Source of the DNA: JBCAWW01 sp039024315
GTDB taxonomy: Bacteria; Bacteroidota; Bacteroidia; J057
Direction of reading: 5' to 3'
NCBI GenBank assembly: GCA_039024315.1
Contig: JBCCQN010000010.1
Coordinates: 24,798-88,797, forward strand
Length of the DNA: 64,000 nt
Shown here piece after piece: positions 1 to 9,190 of the stretch (positions within the stretch are counted from its first letter, which is position 1; every line of letters begins with the position of its first letter). The translations under genes and the position numbers were made by a program. The notes under the pieces were generated by a model that saw nothing but the letters and a program-made list of their open reading frames with translations, searched no databases and was not told the DNA's origin.

Positions 1-1249
1 AGCTCAAGACTTCGAACCTGAGTTCATCGCGGTTGCTGATAACTCCAAAGTCGCTTGGGTGGTATTGCAAGAAAACAATGGTATGGCTCGTATCCGGATT
101 AGACCTGCCAAGATAAAAAGACTGTTCGGCCTCGGTTTCAAGGATCATATGCTTCCTAACAATAAACTTGATGCTTCTAATCGCGACAATGCTATCAATA
201 TCGCTAATTGGCCTGCCTTTGGTATGTATCAACCTGATGCAATTGCTTATCACTACGATGGTTGTCGTCGCTTGATCCTCACTGCTAATGAGGGCGATGC
301 GCGTGATTATGACGGCTTTAGTGAAGAGGAACGCGCAAAAGACTTGACCTTAGACCCAACAGCCTTCCCTAATGCTAACGTCCTTCAAGATGATGCAAAC
401 CTTGGACGTATCAATGTTACTAACACACTGGGTGATACTGATCATGATGGGGATTTTGATGAAATCTACACTTACGGTGCTCGTTCATTTTCTATCCGTA
501 ACGGCAGAGGCAAGCTGATCTATGACAGTGGGGATGAATTTGAACAGCTTACGGCAGCCTTCTTACCTAACGAGTTTAATTCTACTGATGACGAAAACGG
601 CAGCCTTGACAACCGTAGCGATGATAAAGGACCCGAGCCAGAAGGGATTGTTGTTGGACATGTCAATGCCACACCATACGCCTTCATTGGTCTTGAGCGA
701 ATCGGGGGTATCATGGTATATGATATCTCGAATGTACATGCCCCCGCTTTTGTCCAATACATCAACAACCGTGATTTTACGGGGGATGCGGAGCAAGGCA
801 CAGCCAAAGATTTGAGTCCTGAGGGTTTGGTCTTCATTCCGGCCCACCAAAGCCCTAATGGCTCTCCAATTTTGGTGGTTTCTAATGAGGTAAGTGGTTC
901 GGTTACTCTATATAGTATTGGCAATACCGCGCCCGGAGCCAACAATCGCCAAGCAAATCCAGAGCGTTTGACAACAGTCAATTTGGAGCAAAATTTTCCC
1001 AACCCCTTCGTGGAACGCACATCCATTCCTTTACAACTGGAGGAAGCGATGCCAGTTCGCCTACAGGTTTATAACCTCAACGGACAAATGGTAAGAACCC
1101 TCATCGATGGTAATATGAAGCCCGGGGAGCACCAAATCGAATGGGACGGTACTAGTGCCAATGGAGAGGTATTGCCAAGCGGGATTTACTTCTATCGCTT
1201 AGAGGCTGCCAACAATCTCATTGTTCGTAAAATGGTTCTTGCCAGATAA
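1..1249 (+). CDS. choice-of-anchor I family secreted protein, C-terminal part (T9SS cargo)
   Basis: The reading frame is open from the left edge (first full codon at base 2), so the gene starts outside the window; 415 residues are visible. The opening residues (DFEPEFIAVADNSKVAWV) and the later EGDARDYDG and DTDHDGDFDEIYTYG stretches match the choice-of-anchor I family of large secreted Bacteroidota proteins, as I recognise it. The last ~85 residues form a type IX secretion sorting domain: NFPNPF, then a beta-sandwich ending GIYFYRLEAANNLIVRKMVLAR-like. The protein is therefore expected to be exported and anchored at, or released from, the cell surface. A GTG at base 59 is not a credible start, because family sequence continues upstream of it. 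Enzymatic activity is unknown. Confidence 0.85.
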   Translation, partial: AQDFEPEFIAVADNSKVAWVVLQENNGMARIRIRPAKIKRLFGLGFKDHMLPNNKLDASNRDNAINIANWPAFGMYQPDAIAYHYDGCRRLILTANEGDARDYDGFSEEERAKDLTLDPTAFPNANVLQDDANLGRINVTNTLGDTDHDGDFDEIYTYGARSFSIRNGRGKLIYDSGDEFEQLTAAFLPNEFNSTDDENGSLDNRSDDKGPEPEGIVVGHVNATPYAFIGLERIGGIMVYDISNVHAPAFVQYINNRDFTGDAEQGTAKDLSPEGLVFIPAHQSPNGSPILVVSNEVSGSVTLYSIGNTAPGANNRQANPERLTTVNLEQNFPNPFVERTSIPLQLEEAMPVRLQVYNLNGQMVRTLIDGNMKPGEHQIEWDGTSANGEVLPSGIYFYRLEAANNLIVRKMVLAR

Positions 1250-1277
1250 TATTTTAAAGTCCTAAGACAAAGCCCCA

Positions 1278-1307
1278 GCGAGTAGTATCAATACTGCTCG
1301 CTTTTTT
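1278..1307 (+). terminator. rho-independent terminator after the T9SS cargo gene
   Basis: A 10-bp stem GCGAGTAGTA / TACTGCTCGC (one G-T wobble) with a 4-nt loop is followed by six Ts. It lies 29 bp after the stop codon and touches the stop of the convergent permease gene. Confidence 0.8.
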
Positions 1308-3756
1308 ATTCTTCTCTCAGTATCTCTGCCGGATTGCGGCGGTTATTGAGGAAGGTTTGCATACCCACAGTTGCCAATACTAAGGTCACCAAGCCTAGTA
1401 AAGAAAAACCGTAAGCGAGGAAGGAGATATCTACATGATAGGCGAAGTTTTCTAACCAAGCCCGTAAGCCAAAATAGCTGAGCGGAATCACCACTATACT
1501 GCCCAATATCAGCACCAGTAAATATTCTTTACTAATGAGATAGAGAAGGTCGCCAAATTCTGCGCCTGTAATCCGTCGAATGGCAATTTCCTTCATGCGG
1601 CTCTGCATAGAGAAAGCTACTAAGCTAAAAAGCCCCAAAAAGGCAATGAGGATTGCGATCATGCTCAGGTAGATGAGTAAGCTTAGCTGGGTACGTTCAT
1701 TTTTGTAAAGGGCGTCGTAGAGCTCATCTACAAATTGGTATTCAAAGGGGTAGTTGGGAAATAATTCATTCCAAGTTTTTTGGACTTCAGCGATGGTTTG
1801 GGAGACCTCTTTGGTTTCCACCTTTAGCAAAAAGGTACGTAGCCATATTTGCTCAACTACCATGATGGTTGGATCAACTTTGTTTTTGAGCGTCTCTTGA
1901 TGAACGTCTTCCACTACGCCTGTGATGGGGCCGGCTGCTAGTTCAAAGCCGCCGATTGACCAGCTAATTTGTTTACCTATCGCATCTTCAGGGCGTTGCC
2001 AACCTAATTGCTTCATAGCTTCTTCGTTGATGAGGTATCGTCTGGGCTGACCTTCCAAATATTGGTTTGGTGTCAAGTCTGCACTAAACTGCGGTGGCGC
2101 TTGAAAAGCATAATCCTCGGAGCGATCTTTACCGGCCAATAGCTCAATCCCCATCGTCTCAAAAAAGCCTGCGCTAATCACTTGCATATCAAGCATCGGG
2201 GCCTTTTGAGGGTCTTGGTTGCCTCCTACTACAAGTGTAGGACCTACATCTCTGATTTCGCGTGAGGGCACTTCCATACAAGCGGTAACACTTTTGACCC
2301 CTGAGATTTTTTGGGCCCGCTCGCGGAACAAGGGATACTTATCCGTAACGGGATTCGGTACAGCCGGCATGGCTAAGACTTGCTCTGCTTGTAAGCCGAG
2401 TTGTTTGTTGTGCAGGAAGTGAACCTGATTTTGTGCGATCCAAGTACTGATCAGTAATAAGGTGGCCGCGGCAAACTGAATCCCTACTAAAACTCGTTTG
2501 AAGCGATAGGCCGCTTTGTTTTGGCCAAAATTAATAGCCTTTCCACCTCTAAAAATGCTACTAGAAGTGGAAGAGGCTAAGACCAGCGCTGGATAGATAC
2601 CCGCTATTAATCCTCCGATAAACGCCAGCCCAAATAGACTCAGCACCAGCGTCAATGGAGCGATAATATTAGGGATTTCGACCAGCTCTAGGAAATAAGG
2701 CATGACCAAGGCACTGAGACCTAAGCTCAAAACGGCCGCTATTAGGTTATAAAAGATCGATTCGGCCAAGGCCAGCAGGACTAAGCGTTCGCGGCTAGCG
2801 CCCAATACCAAACGCATGCCTACTTCTTTGGAGCGTCCTATGGCCAATGCACTACTGAGATTTAGATAATTGATCAAAGCAATCAGCAAAATGAAAATCC
2901 CTACAAAGAGAAAGACCTTAACATAAAGCTGATCGCCATTGGGAATGATTTCTCTCGCCAGATGGGAAGTGAGGTGGATATCGCTCAGCGGTTGAAACTC
3001 TATCTCTGTCCAGCCATCTGGATTTTCTTCACTATGAGCAGCAAAAAAGTCATCCATCTTGGCCTCAATAGATTCGATTTTGCTTCCCTCTTGTAGCAAG
3101 ATATAAACGTAGGCCCACCAGCTTCTGGCTTCTGGATTAGGAAACGAAAGAAGGATGTCCACTGGCATGTGGGTATTACTGGGAAGGTCTGCCATCACCC
3201 CAGACACCTTATACATGACCTCCTCTGTGGTATAATCACCGACGATAAAGAGCTCTTTGCCAATGGGATTCTCCGTCCCAAAGTATTTTTGCGCAATGCT
3301 CTCGCTCAAAACAATAGAATGAGGCTCTTTTAAAGCAGTAGTTGGATTTCCTCGCAGGAGCTTGTAGTCAAAGACCTCAAAGACTTCCGCATCAGTCATA
3401 TAGGTGTGAGGGGCTCGGAATTTTTCCTGATCGATACGGATATAGCGCCGTTGATGATTTTGAAAACGAATCAGATGTTCTACTTCCGGAAAGTCATTGG
3501 GGAGCTCATTGATGTAGTCTAGATAGGTCCTCGCCCAATGAGACTCAAAACCGCTATTGGAGTAAGAATGATGGGCTGTCCGATAAATTCGAGCTGACTT
3601 TGAGTGAAAACTCTCATATGAAGTCTCATGGATTAGATAAGCTCCGATCAATAAAGTAGCGGTATAGCCAATAGCAAGGCCGATAAGGTTGAGACTCGCG
3701 TAAAGTTTATTTTTAAAGTAGTTGCGAAAGACAACCTTGAAGTAGTTGCGAAACAT
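1306..3756 (-). CDS. ABC transporter permease, FtsX/MacB type
   Basis: This 816-aa protein has the duplicated FtsX/MacB permease layout common in Bacteroidota. TM1 is at about residues 21-43, followed by a large periplasmic MacB_PCD-like domain. A three-TM block follows at about 285-400, then a second TM/periplasmic half and a final three-TM block near 685-810. Both cytoplasmic coupling motifs are visible: KEVGMRLVLGAS near 310 and KEIAIRRITGAE near 705. Such proteins couple a MacB-like ATPase to transmission of mechanical force across the periplasm, in lipoprotein, peptide or drug export. No ATPase gene is adjacent, so the partner must be encoded elsewhere. The substrate cannot be deduced. 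ATG start at 3756. Confidence 0.88.
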   Translation of the reverse strand: MFRNYFKVVFRNYFKNKLYASLNLIGLAIGYTATLLIGAYLIHETSYESFHSKSARIYRTAHHSYSNSGFESHWARTYLDYINELPNDFPEVEHLIRFQNHQRRYIRIDQEKFRAPHTYMTDAEVFEVFDYKLLRGNPTTALKEPHSIVLSESIAQKYFGTENPIGKELFIVGDYTTEEVMYKVSGVMADLPSNTHMPVDILLSFPNPEARSWWAYVYILLQEGSKIESIEAKMDDFFAAHSEENPDGWTEIEFQPLSDIHLTSHLAREIIPNGDQLYVKVFLFVGIFILLIALINYLNLSSALAIGRSKEVGMRLVLGASRERLVLLALAESIFYNLIAAVLSLGLSALVMPYFLELVEIPNIIAPLTLVLSLFGLAFIGGLIAGIYPALVLASSTSSSIFRGGKAINFGQNKAAYRFKRVLVGIQFAAATLLLISTWIAQNQVHFLHNKQLGLQAEQVLAMPAVPNPVTDKYPLFRERAQKISGVKSVTACMEVPSREIRDVGPTLVVGGNQDPQKAPMLDMQVISAGFFETMGIELLAGKDRSEDYAFQAPPQFSADLTPNQYLEGQPRRYLINEEAMKQLGWQRPEDAIGKQISWSIGGFELAAGPITGVVEDVHQETLKNKVDPTIMVVEQIWLRTFLLKVETKEVSQTIAEVQKTWNELFPNYPFEYQFVDELYDALYKNERTQLSLLIYLSMIAILIAFLGLFSLVAFSMQSRMKEIAIRRITGAEFGDLLYLISKEYLLVLILGSIVVIPLSYFGLRAWLENFAYHVDISFLAYGFSLLGLVTLVLATVGMQTFLNNRRNPAEILREE

Positions 3757-3812
3757 GGATAGGTAGTTTCCCAGAAGTACAGACTAGTTCATGAAGGGTT
3801 CAATCTTGACAT

Positions 3813-3851
3813 AAAAAAACGGCAGCTCATCTTAAAGATAAACTGCCGTTT
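3813..3851 (-). terminator. terminator downstream of tRNA-Ala
   Basis: On the minus strand a 9-bp stem AAACGGCAG / CTGCCGTTT begins 2 bases after the tRNA discriminator base and is followed by a run of seven Ts (seen as As at 3813-3819 on the plus strand). Confidence 0.8.
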
Positions 3852-3852
3852 G

Positions 3853-3926
3853 TGGAGCATAGCGGAGTCGAACCGCTGACCTCCACACTGCCAGTGTGGC
3901 GCTCTAGCCAGCTGAGCTAATGCCCC
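3853..3926 (-). tRNA. tRNA-Ala (anticodon GGC)
   Basis: The reverse complement folds as a full cloverleaf. The acceptor stem is GGGGCAT / ATGCTCC (one G-T), the D arm contains TAGCTCAGCTGGCTAGAGC, and the anticodon stem CCACA/TGTGG encloses the loop CTGGCAG, giving anticodon GGC. The T arm contains GGTTCGACTCC. The discriminator base is A, and CCA is not encoded. A terminator hairpin follows immediately. Confidence 0.95.
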
Positions 3927-4032
3927 ATTTTAGCGGGAAGACAAAAGTAGAATTTTCTATTTTAATGTCCAAACTTAGGGGCTATTTTTAAGCAGCTATA
4001 AGTCCGTTACCTTTAGACAAATTCGTCTCCTT

Positions 4033-5049
4033 ATGCAGCAGGGTCTAGGCTTTCAAAAAGTTTACGGTTCGTTGGTACTATTGCTAGCTACTTCCATCAT
4101 CGGGATCATTGGGTTTCACCTGATCGAAGGGTACAATTGGCTTGACGCGGCCTACATGACGGTAATCACCATGAGCACAGTGGGATTTGGCACCTTAGGA
4201 GAGCTTTCCGGGGGTGGCAAATTATTTTCTATCTTTCTGATCACCATCAGTGCGGGCATCTTTGTTTATGCGATCACAACTATCAGTACTTTTGTGATCG
4301 AAGGCGAGTTCCAGCATTTTTTCAAAAAGTATCAGGTGAACAAGCAAATCGAAAAGCTAAGCGAACATATTATTATCTGCGGTTTAGGCCGCAACGGGCG
4401 AGAAGTAGCCCGTGAGTTGGGGGCGCAGGAAACTGCCTACCTCATCATTGAGGAAAATGAAGAGGTAATTCAAGAATTTTTAGAGCATGAGCCAGAGGCT
4501 CTGATTCTCCAAGGAGACGCTACTCATGATGATGTGCTCGAAAATGCCAATATCGACAAAGCCAAAGGCCTGATCACAGCCCTCTCCACTGACGCAGAAA
4601 ACGTATTTATTACTCTCACCGCGCGTGAGATGAATCCTCGTATCAAAATTGTCGCGCGTGCTTCCCAGGAATCTTCGGTCTCCAAGCTGAGACGAGCAGG
4701 GGCCAATGAAGTGATCATCCCAAACTTACTAGGGGGGCGTAAAATGGCCAATGTGCTCACTAGGCCAGCTTTGGTCGAGTTTCTAGAAATGGTTTCAGGA
4801 GACAGTCGGGTCAACAAATTACACTTAGAAGTGGTCTCTTGTGAGGCTCACGATATGTTGGTGGGCAAGACGCTGGCTGAGCTAAATTTACGCTCCAAAA
4901 CTGGGGTTCTGGTGTTGGGCCGGAAAACAGCTAATCTGCCTGTTGAACTAAACCCAAGTGCTCACAAGCAGCTAGATTCCAAGGACCGCTTGTTTATTAT
5001 AGGCACCAACGAACAACTCCATCAATTTCGCGAAACCTATTTGACCTAA
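4033..5049 (+). CDS. two-TM potassium channel with TrkA/RCK regulatory domain
   Basis: This 338-aa protein has two membrane helices (about 13-31 and 64-87) around a pore loop with the K+ selectivity filter TVGFG at residues 49-53. An RCK/TrkA_N nucleotide-binding domain follows, with the Rossmann motif GLGRNG near 117, and a TrkA_C-like domain fills about 255-338. The architecture is that of the MthK/Kch class: ion conduction gated by ligand binding to cytoplasmic RCK domains. The next gene starts 9 bp after the stop on the same strand, so the two are probably cotranscribed. I chose the ATG at 4033 because the first helix begins soon after it. Confidence 0.9.
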   Translation: MQQGLGFQKVYGSLVLLLATSIIGIIGFHLIEGYNWLDAAYMTVITMSTVGFGTLGELSGGGKLFSIFLITISAGIFVYAITTISTFVIEGEFQHFFKKYQVNKQIEKLSEHIIICGLGRNGREVARELGAQETAYLIIEENEEVIQEFLEHEPEALILQGDATHDDVLENANIDKAKGLITALSTDAENVFITLTAREMNPRIKIVARASQESSVSKLRRAGANEVIIPNLLGGRKMANVLTRPALVEFLEMVSGDSRVNKLHLEVVSCEAHDMLVGKTLAELNLRSKTGVLVLGRKTANLPVELNPSAHKQLDSKDRLFIIGTNEQLHQFRETYLT

Positions 5050-5058
5050 GCTCGCCAG

Positions 5059-7446
5059 ATGCCTTTCCTGCTCTTTTCTGACCCCAATCATGGCAACCTT
5101 CGTATGCAGCTAGGGCGGACTCGGCTTGCCCCTACATTAAAAAGCAAAATCGAGGCAGTGGAGGCAGTGCGTTTCCGATTTAGCGGTATGGCTTTGGAGG
5201 AATTTAGTGCTAGCCTTTCGCCCTACAAACAGCCTTGTTTTTTTGAGTGGCAGCAGTTAGAGGTTTTTTTTGAGGCCCCTGCGGGGAACGCTTATTCGCC
5301 ACCGTTTAAGCTACGATTGAATCAGCAGCCAACAGCATTGGTTTCCCAAGAAACCAAGGGCACGCATAGACTATTTGGCAGCTTGAGTTTAGCTGATGCT
5401 GTAGGTTATACCGATATCAGTATTCATGACAGTAAAGGCCAAGAGTTGTTTTTGCTTGAAACCGAGGTCTTCCCTCAAAAGCTAGATTACAAGACCGACT
5501 ACCGCTTTATGCTGGAGGAGATCAATCAGATCCTGCATGGTTTAGCTTTTGACTACCTCCAAAAAACCTATGCTCTAGTAGAGCCGGATCGCTCTCGAAA
5601 AGCCAGTAAACTTGATTGGCTCAGTATGCTCAAAAGTTTGAGTCAGAGCTTGATCCAAAGTTTGGATCTGATCCTAAGGCTTCCGCATCATAAAATCCTG
5701 CGAAGCATGGCGATCATGCCGCGTGACCGCGTCAAACGTACTCCCTCTGCGGCGCAGACCAATCGCTGGTTGCAACGCAACCCTCTTCGTTCCCTCACCC
5801 ACCTCCCCGCTCTCCAGCGCAACCTTACCTACGATATACCCGAAAACCGCTTTGTCCTCTGGGCCACGAAACAAATCGTTCGCCAAGGCGAAAATCTCCT
5901 CCCTCAACTCAGCCTAGAAGACCAAAAAGCCCTACAAAAGCTCTTTCGCCGACTTAAGGCTCGCTTAGAAAATCCCCTCTGGCGCTCCGTCGGGAACTAC
6001 CAAGCGGGCCCTGACAATTCTGCGATCTTACGAGGAGCCCCAGGTTATCGAGATTTCTACTTGCGCTTTTTACTGCTAAAGCATGGCTTAAAACTGAGCA
6101 TAGGCGAGCAGTTTAAGTTGGACTATAAGCGGATCTCGACCCTCTATGAATACTGGTGTTTCCTCAAACTGGTGCAGATCATGGCCCAAGACTCGCACTA
6201 CGAATTGGAAACCCAAGACCTGCTAGCGATCAGGCATGATGGCTTGAGTTTACGCTTGGCAAAAGGGGAGGAATCAAAATTGACGTTTAAGCGTTCTGGG
6301 ACAGAAGAAAAAATAAAGCTTTGGTATAATCGTCGCTTTGCTGATGGAGAGACTTATACCTTTGCTCAACAGCCTGACATCTTCATAGAATTTTACAAAG
6401 CGGGTTACCGGCAGGCCTTTCGTTATGTATTGGATGCGAAATATCGTCTTGCTTTTAGTGCCAAAGCTTCGAATGCTGATTTGGGTCCTCCCCCTGAGGC
6501 TATCGCTCAGTTGCATCGTTATCGTGATGCCATGTTGAGCCACAAAAAGCTAAAAGGGAGTTATACTTCTGCCTTGAAAAATTTAGGAGGCATTGTCCTC
6601 TTTCCTTACCCTGATGCGGAGGCGCAGTTTCGGCAGCACCGTTTTTATGAAAGTTATCTGGAGGTCAATATTGGCGCAATTCCCTTGCGACCCGGCCCTC
6701 AGGAATCTCATCAGCTTTTACGAGATTTTTTGATCCAACTCTTGGAGCGTCCGCCGGAAGCCTTGTATGAGGAGGTGATTGAGTACGAGCGAGCGGATCA
6801 GCGTAAATTGATTGCGGATATGGAAGCCAAAGTCTTGATTGCTACGGTTTTAGATGACACCTACTATGGCGAACGCATTCAATATTATCTCGAAAAGAAA
6901 GCCTTCTATCTCCCTTGGCAGGCTGGGGGAGAGGAGGTGCAATATTTGGCTTTATTTGATCAGCGGCAGGGGGCCATCATTGGTTTTGGCAAGCTGAGCC
7001 ATTATCAGGTGTTGACGCAGACCCAATTGGAGAGAGAGGTTTTTGTTTGGTCTAGTCGCTTGCAGCAGAACGCTTATCTCGCTTACTATTGGGAGGAGTG
7101 GCAGACTTGCTATTTAAGCTACCCTGTCTTGGCCGCGGGGGGCAATCTGAGGACGAGATTTCGGGCCTTACAATTGGCGCTGCGAGACGAAAACCCCACT
7201 GCTTTGCGTTTGGAGACCTATACTTGGTTTCGTATCTGGGAAGAAGTCGTTACAATCGATCCCAATTGTCGTTTGCAAAAACACGAAGAAGGGGCTAGTA
7301 TTCGTTTTCAGTACCAAGGTCAAAATTTACAGCTGCGTGAACAATCAAATGGCTTATATTATTTGACGCAGCCTCCGGCCCAAAAATGGGTCTATGATCT
7401 CAGACAACCTTTGCAGCTATGGCTGCGGCAGCATATTCAATCATAA
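5059..7446 (+). CDS. McrC-like DUF2357 / PD-(D/E)XK nuclease with C-terminal extension
   Basis: This 795-aa protein carries DUF2357-like features in its N-terminal ~300 residues (DYKTDYRFMLEEINQILHGL, then HHKILRSMAIMPRDRVKRTP). A nuclease core follows with E364 (TLYEYWCF), D440 (QPDIFIEF) and D459-x-K461 (VLDAKYR), the expected PD-(D/E)XK residues. Relatives (McrC/LlaJI-type restriction proteins) normally work with an McrB-like AAA+ GTPase; none lies next to it here. The last ~190 residues form a separate module (VQYLALFDQRQGAIIGFGKLSHY) that may be a PUA/EVE-like reader, but this is inference. The gene sits 9 bp behind the potassium-channel gene and overlaps no other. The nuclease-fold assignment is fairly sure; the biological role is not. 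Confidence 0.8.
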   Translation: MPFLLFSDPNHGNLRMQLGRTRLAPTLKSKIEAVEAVRFRFSGMALEEFSASLSPYKQPCFFEWQQLEVFFEAPAGNAYSPPFKLRLNQQPTALVSQETKGTHRLFGSLSLADAVGYTDISIHDSKGQELFLLETEVFPQKLDYKTDYRFMLEEINQILHGLAFDYLQKTYALVEPDRSRKASKLDWLSMLKSLSQSLIQSLDLILRLPHHKILRSMAIMPRDRVKRTPSAAQTNRWLQRNPLRSLTHLPALQRNLTYDIPENRFVLWATKQIVRQGENLLPQLSLEDQKALQKLFRRLKARLENPLWRSVGNYQAGPDNSAILRGAPGYRDFYLRFLLLKHGLKLSIGEQFKLDYKRISTLYEYWCFLKLVQIMAQDSHYELETQDLLAIRHDGLSLRLAKGEESKLTFKRSGTEEKIKLWYNRRFADGETYTFAQQPDIFIEFYKAGYRQAFRYVLDAKYRLAFSAKASNADLGPPPEAIAQLHRYRDAMLSHKKLKGSYTSALKNLGGIVLFPYPDAEAQFRQHRFYESYLEVNIGAIPLRPGPQESHQLLRDFLIQLLERPPEALYEEVIEYERADQRKLIADMEAKVLIATVLDDTYYGERIQYYLEKKAFYLPWQAGGEEVQYLALFDQRQGAIIGFGKLSHYQVLTQTQLEREVFVWSSRLQQNAYLAYYWEEWQTCYLSYPVLAAGGNLRTRFRALQLALRDENPTALRLETYTWFRIWEEVVTIDPNCRLQKHEEGASIRFQYQGQNLQLREQSNGLYYLTQPPAQKWVYDLRQPLQLWLRQHIQS

Positions 7447-7459
7447 TTGGTTTAATCCT

Positions 7460-8080
7460 ATGTTCCGATTCACATTATCGCTTTTCTCACTACTGCTTCT
7501 TTTTTCCCCTACTCTCAGGGCCCAAACGCCCGAGCAATCTGAAAAGATGCTCTATAATTTGATGTCCTCTGGTATTCTCAAAACCTATAAAGATTATCGT
7601 TCTGAGACAGAAAAATACGTCGCTCTCTTCAAAGCGCGCCAGTCTGAATATCGAGTGGAAGATATGATTGAACTAAAATCTACTTATGAGCGTACGGCTG
7701 AGGCTTTTGAAGACTATATCTACGAAATCCGTAATGATTTGCTAGACAAGAAAAAGCGAAAAGTCATCAAAAAAGATCCTGAAACCTACGTTACTACTCG
7801 TCTGACCGAACTCAATCAGGTCTATCTCGAATATTACCAAACCCGCTTTCGTCCCGCTTATGCCGCGATTTGTGAAGATCCGGGAGCGGTCGCCCAAATG
7901 GGGCGTCGCAGTATCCCACCCGAGATTCCGATTGCCTTGATTGCGCCGATTACCAAGGCGACTATGGATATCATTACCTATATCGACGGCAAAAATACTC
8001 GTGATCTAGAGTCTCTTAAAAAGTTATTGGATGAAGAGTGGGTGAAGCCAAACCGCTTTAGAGCTTGGGATGAGATCTAG
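7460..8080 (+). CDS. secreted protein of unknown function
   Basis: I do not recognise this 206-aa protein. The ATG at 7460 is chosen because it is followed at once by a signal peptide (MFRFTLSLFSLLLLFSPTLRAQ); an earlier in-frame start would overlap the upstream nuclease gene and put ~22 polar residues before the signal. The mature part is helical and highly charged: it begins QTPEQSEKMLYNLMSSG and has a lysine-rich centre DLLDKKKRKVIKKD. There are no cysteines that would suggest a lipoprotein. The start lies 13 bp after the nuclease stop, so it may be the last gene of that operon. Confidence 0.7.
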   Translation: MFRFTLSLFSLLLLFSPTLRAQTPEQSEKMLYNLMSSGILKTYKDYRSETEKYVALFKARQSEYRVEDMIELKSTYERTAEAFEDYIYEIRNDLLDKKKRKVIKKDPETYVTTRLTELNQVYLEYYQTRFRPAYAAICEDPGAVAQMGRRSIPPEIPIALIAPITKATMDIITYIDGKNTRDLESLKKLLDEEWVKPNRFRAWDEI

Positions 8081-8194
8081 CTGGTAGCGCCAAACTTCCT
8101 AACGCTCATTAGGGAAAAATTACTTTCCTGTGGGTTTTCATAAGTAACTTGAGTAATTTTCAGGCAGCAAAGGAAGATTACTTATCGAGTGTTT

Positions 8195-9148
8195 ATGAAA
8201 CAGGACCGCATCTTGGTAACAGGTGCCAATGGCCAAATTGGTACCGTCTTGACCCAAGCCCTACAGGCCCGCTATGGCGTAGAGCAGGTGGTGGCGACAG
8301 ATATTGTAGCCAAAGAAGCTAAGCAAGGGATATTTGAGACCTTGGATATCCTTGACGGCAATCGCTTCGCTGAAATTGTCAAAGAGTACCAAATCACTCA
8401 GATTTACCACCTGGCAGCCATCTTGTCCGCCAAGGGTGAAGCGGATCCCCTGCTTACTTGGGATATCAATATGAAAGGACTATTCAATGTCCTTGAACTG
8501 TGTAAAGAGTATCAAATCAAGCTCTTTTTCCCTAGCTCTATCGCAGTCTTTGGCGAAGAGTTTCCCAAAGAAAATACGCCCCAATACGCTCCACTCCTCC
8601 CAACTACCGTTTATGGGATCAGTAAGTCTGCTGGCGAAAACTGGTGTGCCTATTATCGGGATCGTTACGGCTTAGACATTCGTTCCCTGCGTTATCCTGG
8701 TATCATTGGCCATCAATCCGAGGCCGGTGGTGGAACCACCGATTATGCGGTGGAAATTTATCATGCTGCCCTCAAGGATGGTCAATACACTTGCTTTCTC
8801 TCCGAGCATACCGTTCTACCCATGATTTACATGGCAGATGCGATCCGTGCGACGATAGAACTCATGGATGCACCTCAAGAAAAGCTCAAAACCATCAATA
8901 GCTACAATTTGGCTGGGATTAGCTTTAGCCCCGCGCAGATCGCGGCTTCTATACAGACTCATATTCCGAGCTTTCAAATCGCTTACGAACCTGATTTTAG
9001 GCAAAAGATCGCAGATTCTTGGCCGCAGTCCGTTGATGACCAAGCGGCGCAAAATGATTGGGGGTGGCAAGCGCAATATGACTTAAAGGCTATGACGGCC
9101 GAGATGCTCAAAAACCTCCGCGAACGCTACTCGGTACTGAGCAAATAA
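8195..9148 (+). CDS. tdh: L-threonine 3-dehydrogenase, SDR/epimerase type
   Basis: This 317-aa NAD-dependent extended SDR has the Rossmann motif TGANGQIG (residues 9-16) and the catalytic Y140-GIS-K144 pair. The sequence and the adjacent kbl gene point to the short-chain type of threonine dehydrogenase found in Bacteroidota rather than the zinc MDR type. It would oxidise L-threonine to 2-amino-3-oxobutyrate, which the next enzyme cleaves to glycine and acetyl-CoA. I use the ATG at 8195; a GTG two codons upstream is also possible. The gap to kbl is 42 bp on the same strand. Confidence 0.85.
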   Translation: MKQDRILVTGANGQIGTVLTQALQARYGVEQVVATDIVAKEAKQGIFETLDILDGNRFAEIVKEYQITQIYHLAAILSAKGEADPLLTWDINMKGLFNVLELCKEYQIKLFFPSSIAVFGEEFPKENTPQYAPLLPTTVYGISKSAGENWCAYYRDRYGLDIRSLRYPGIIGHQSEAGGGTTDYAVEIYHAALKDGQYTCFLSEHTVLPMIYMADAIRATIELMDAPQEKLKTINSYNLAGISFSPAQIAASIQTHIPSFQIAYEPDFRQKIADSWPQSVDDQAAQNDWGWQAQYDLKAMTAEMLKNLRERYSVLSK

Positions 9149-9190
9149 GCACATACCTAAATCCTCTTTTACGCAACAATTCCTCTACTT

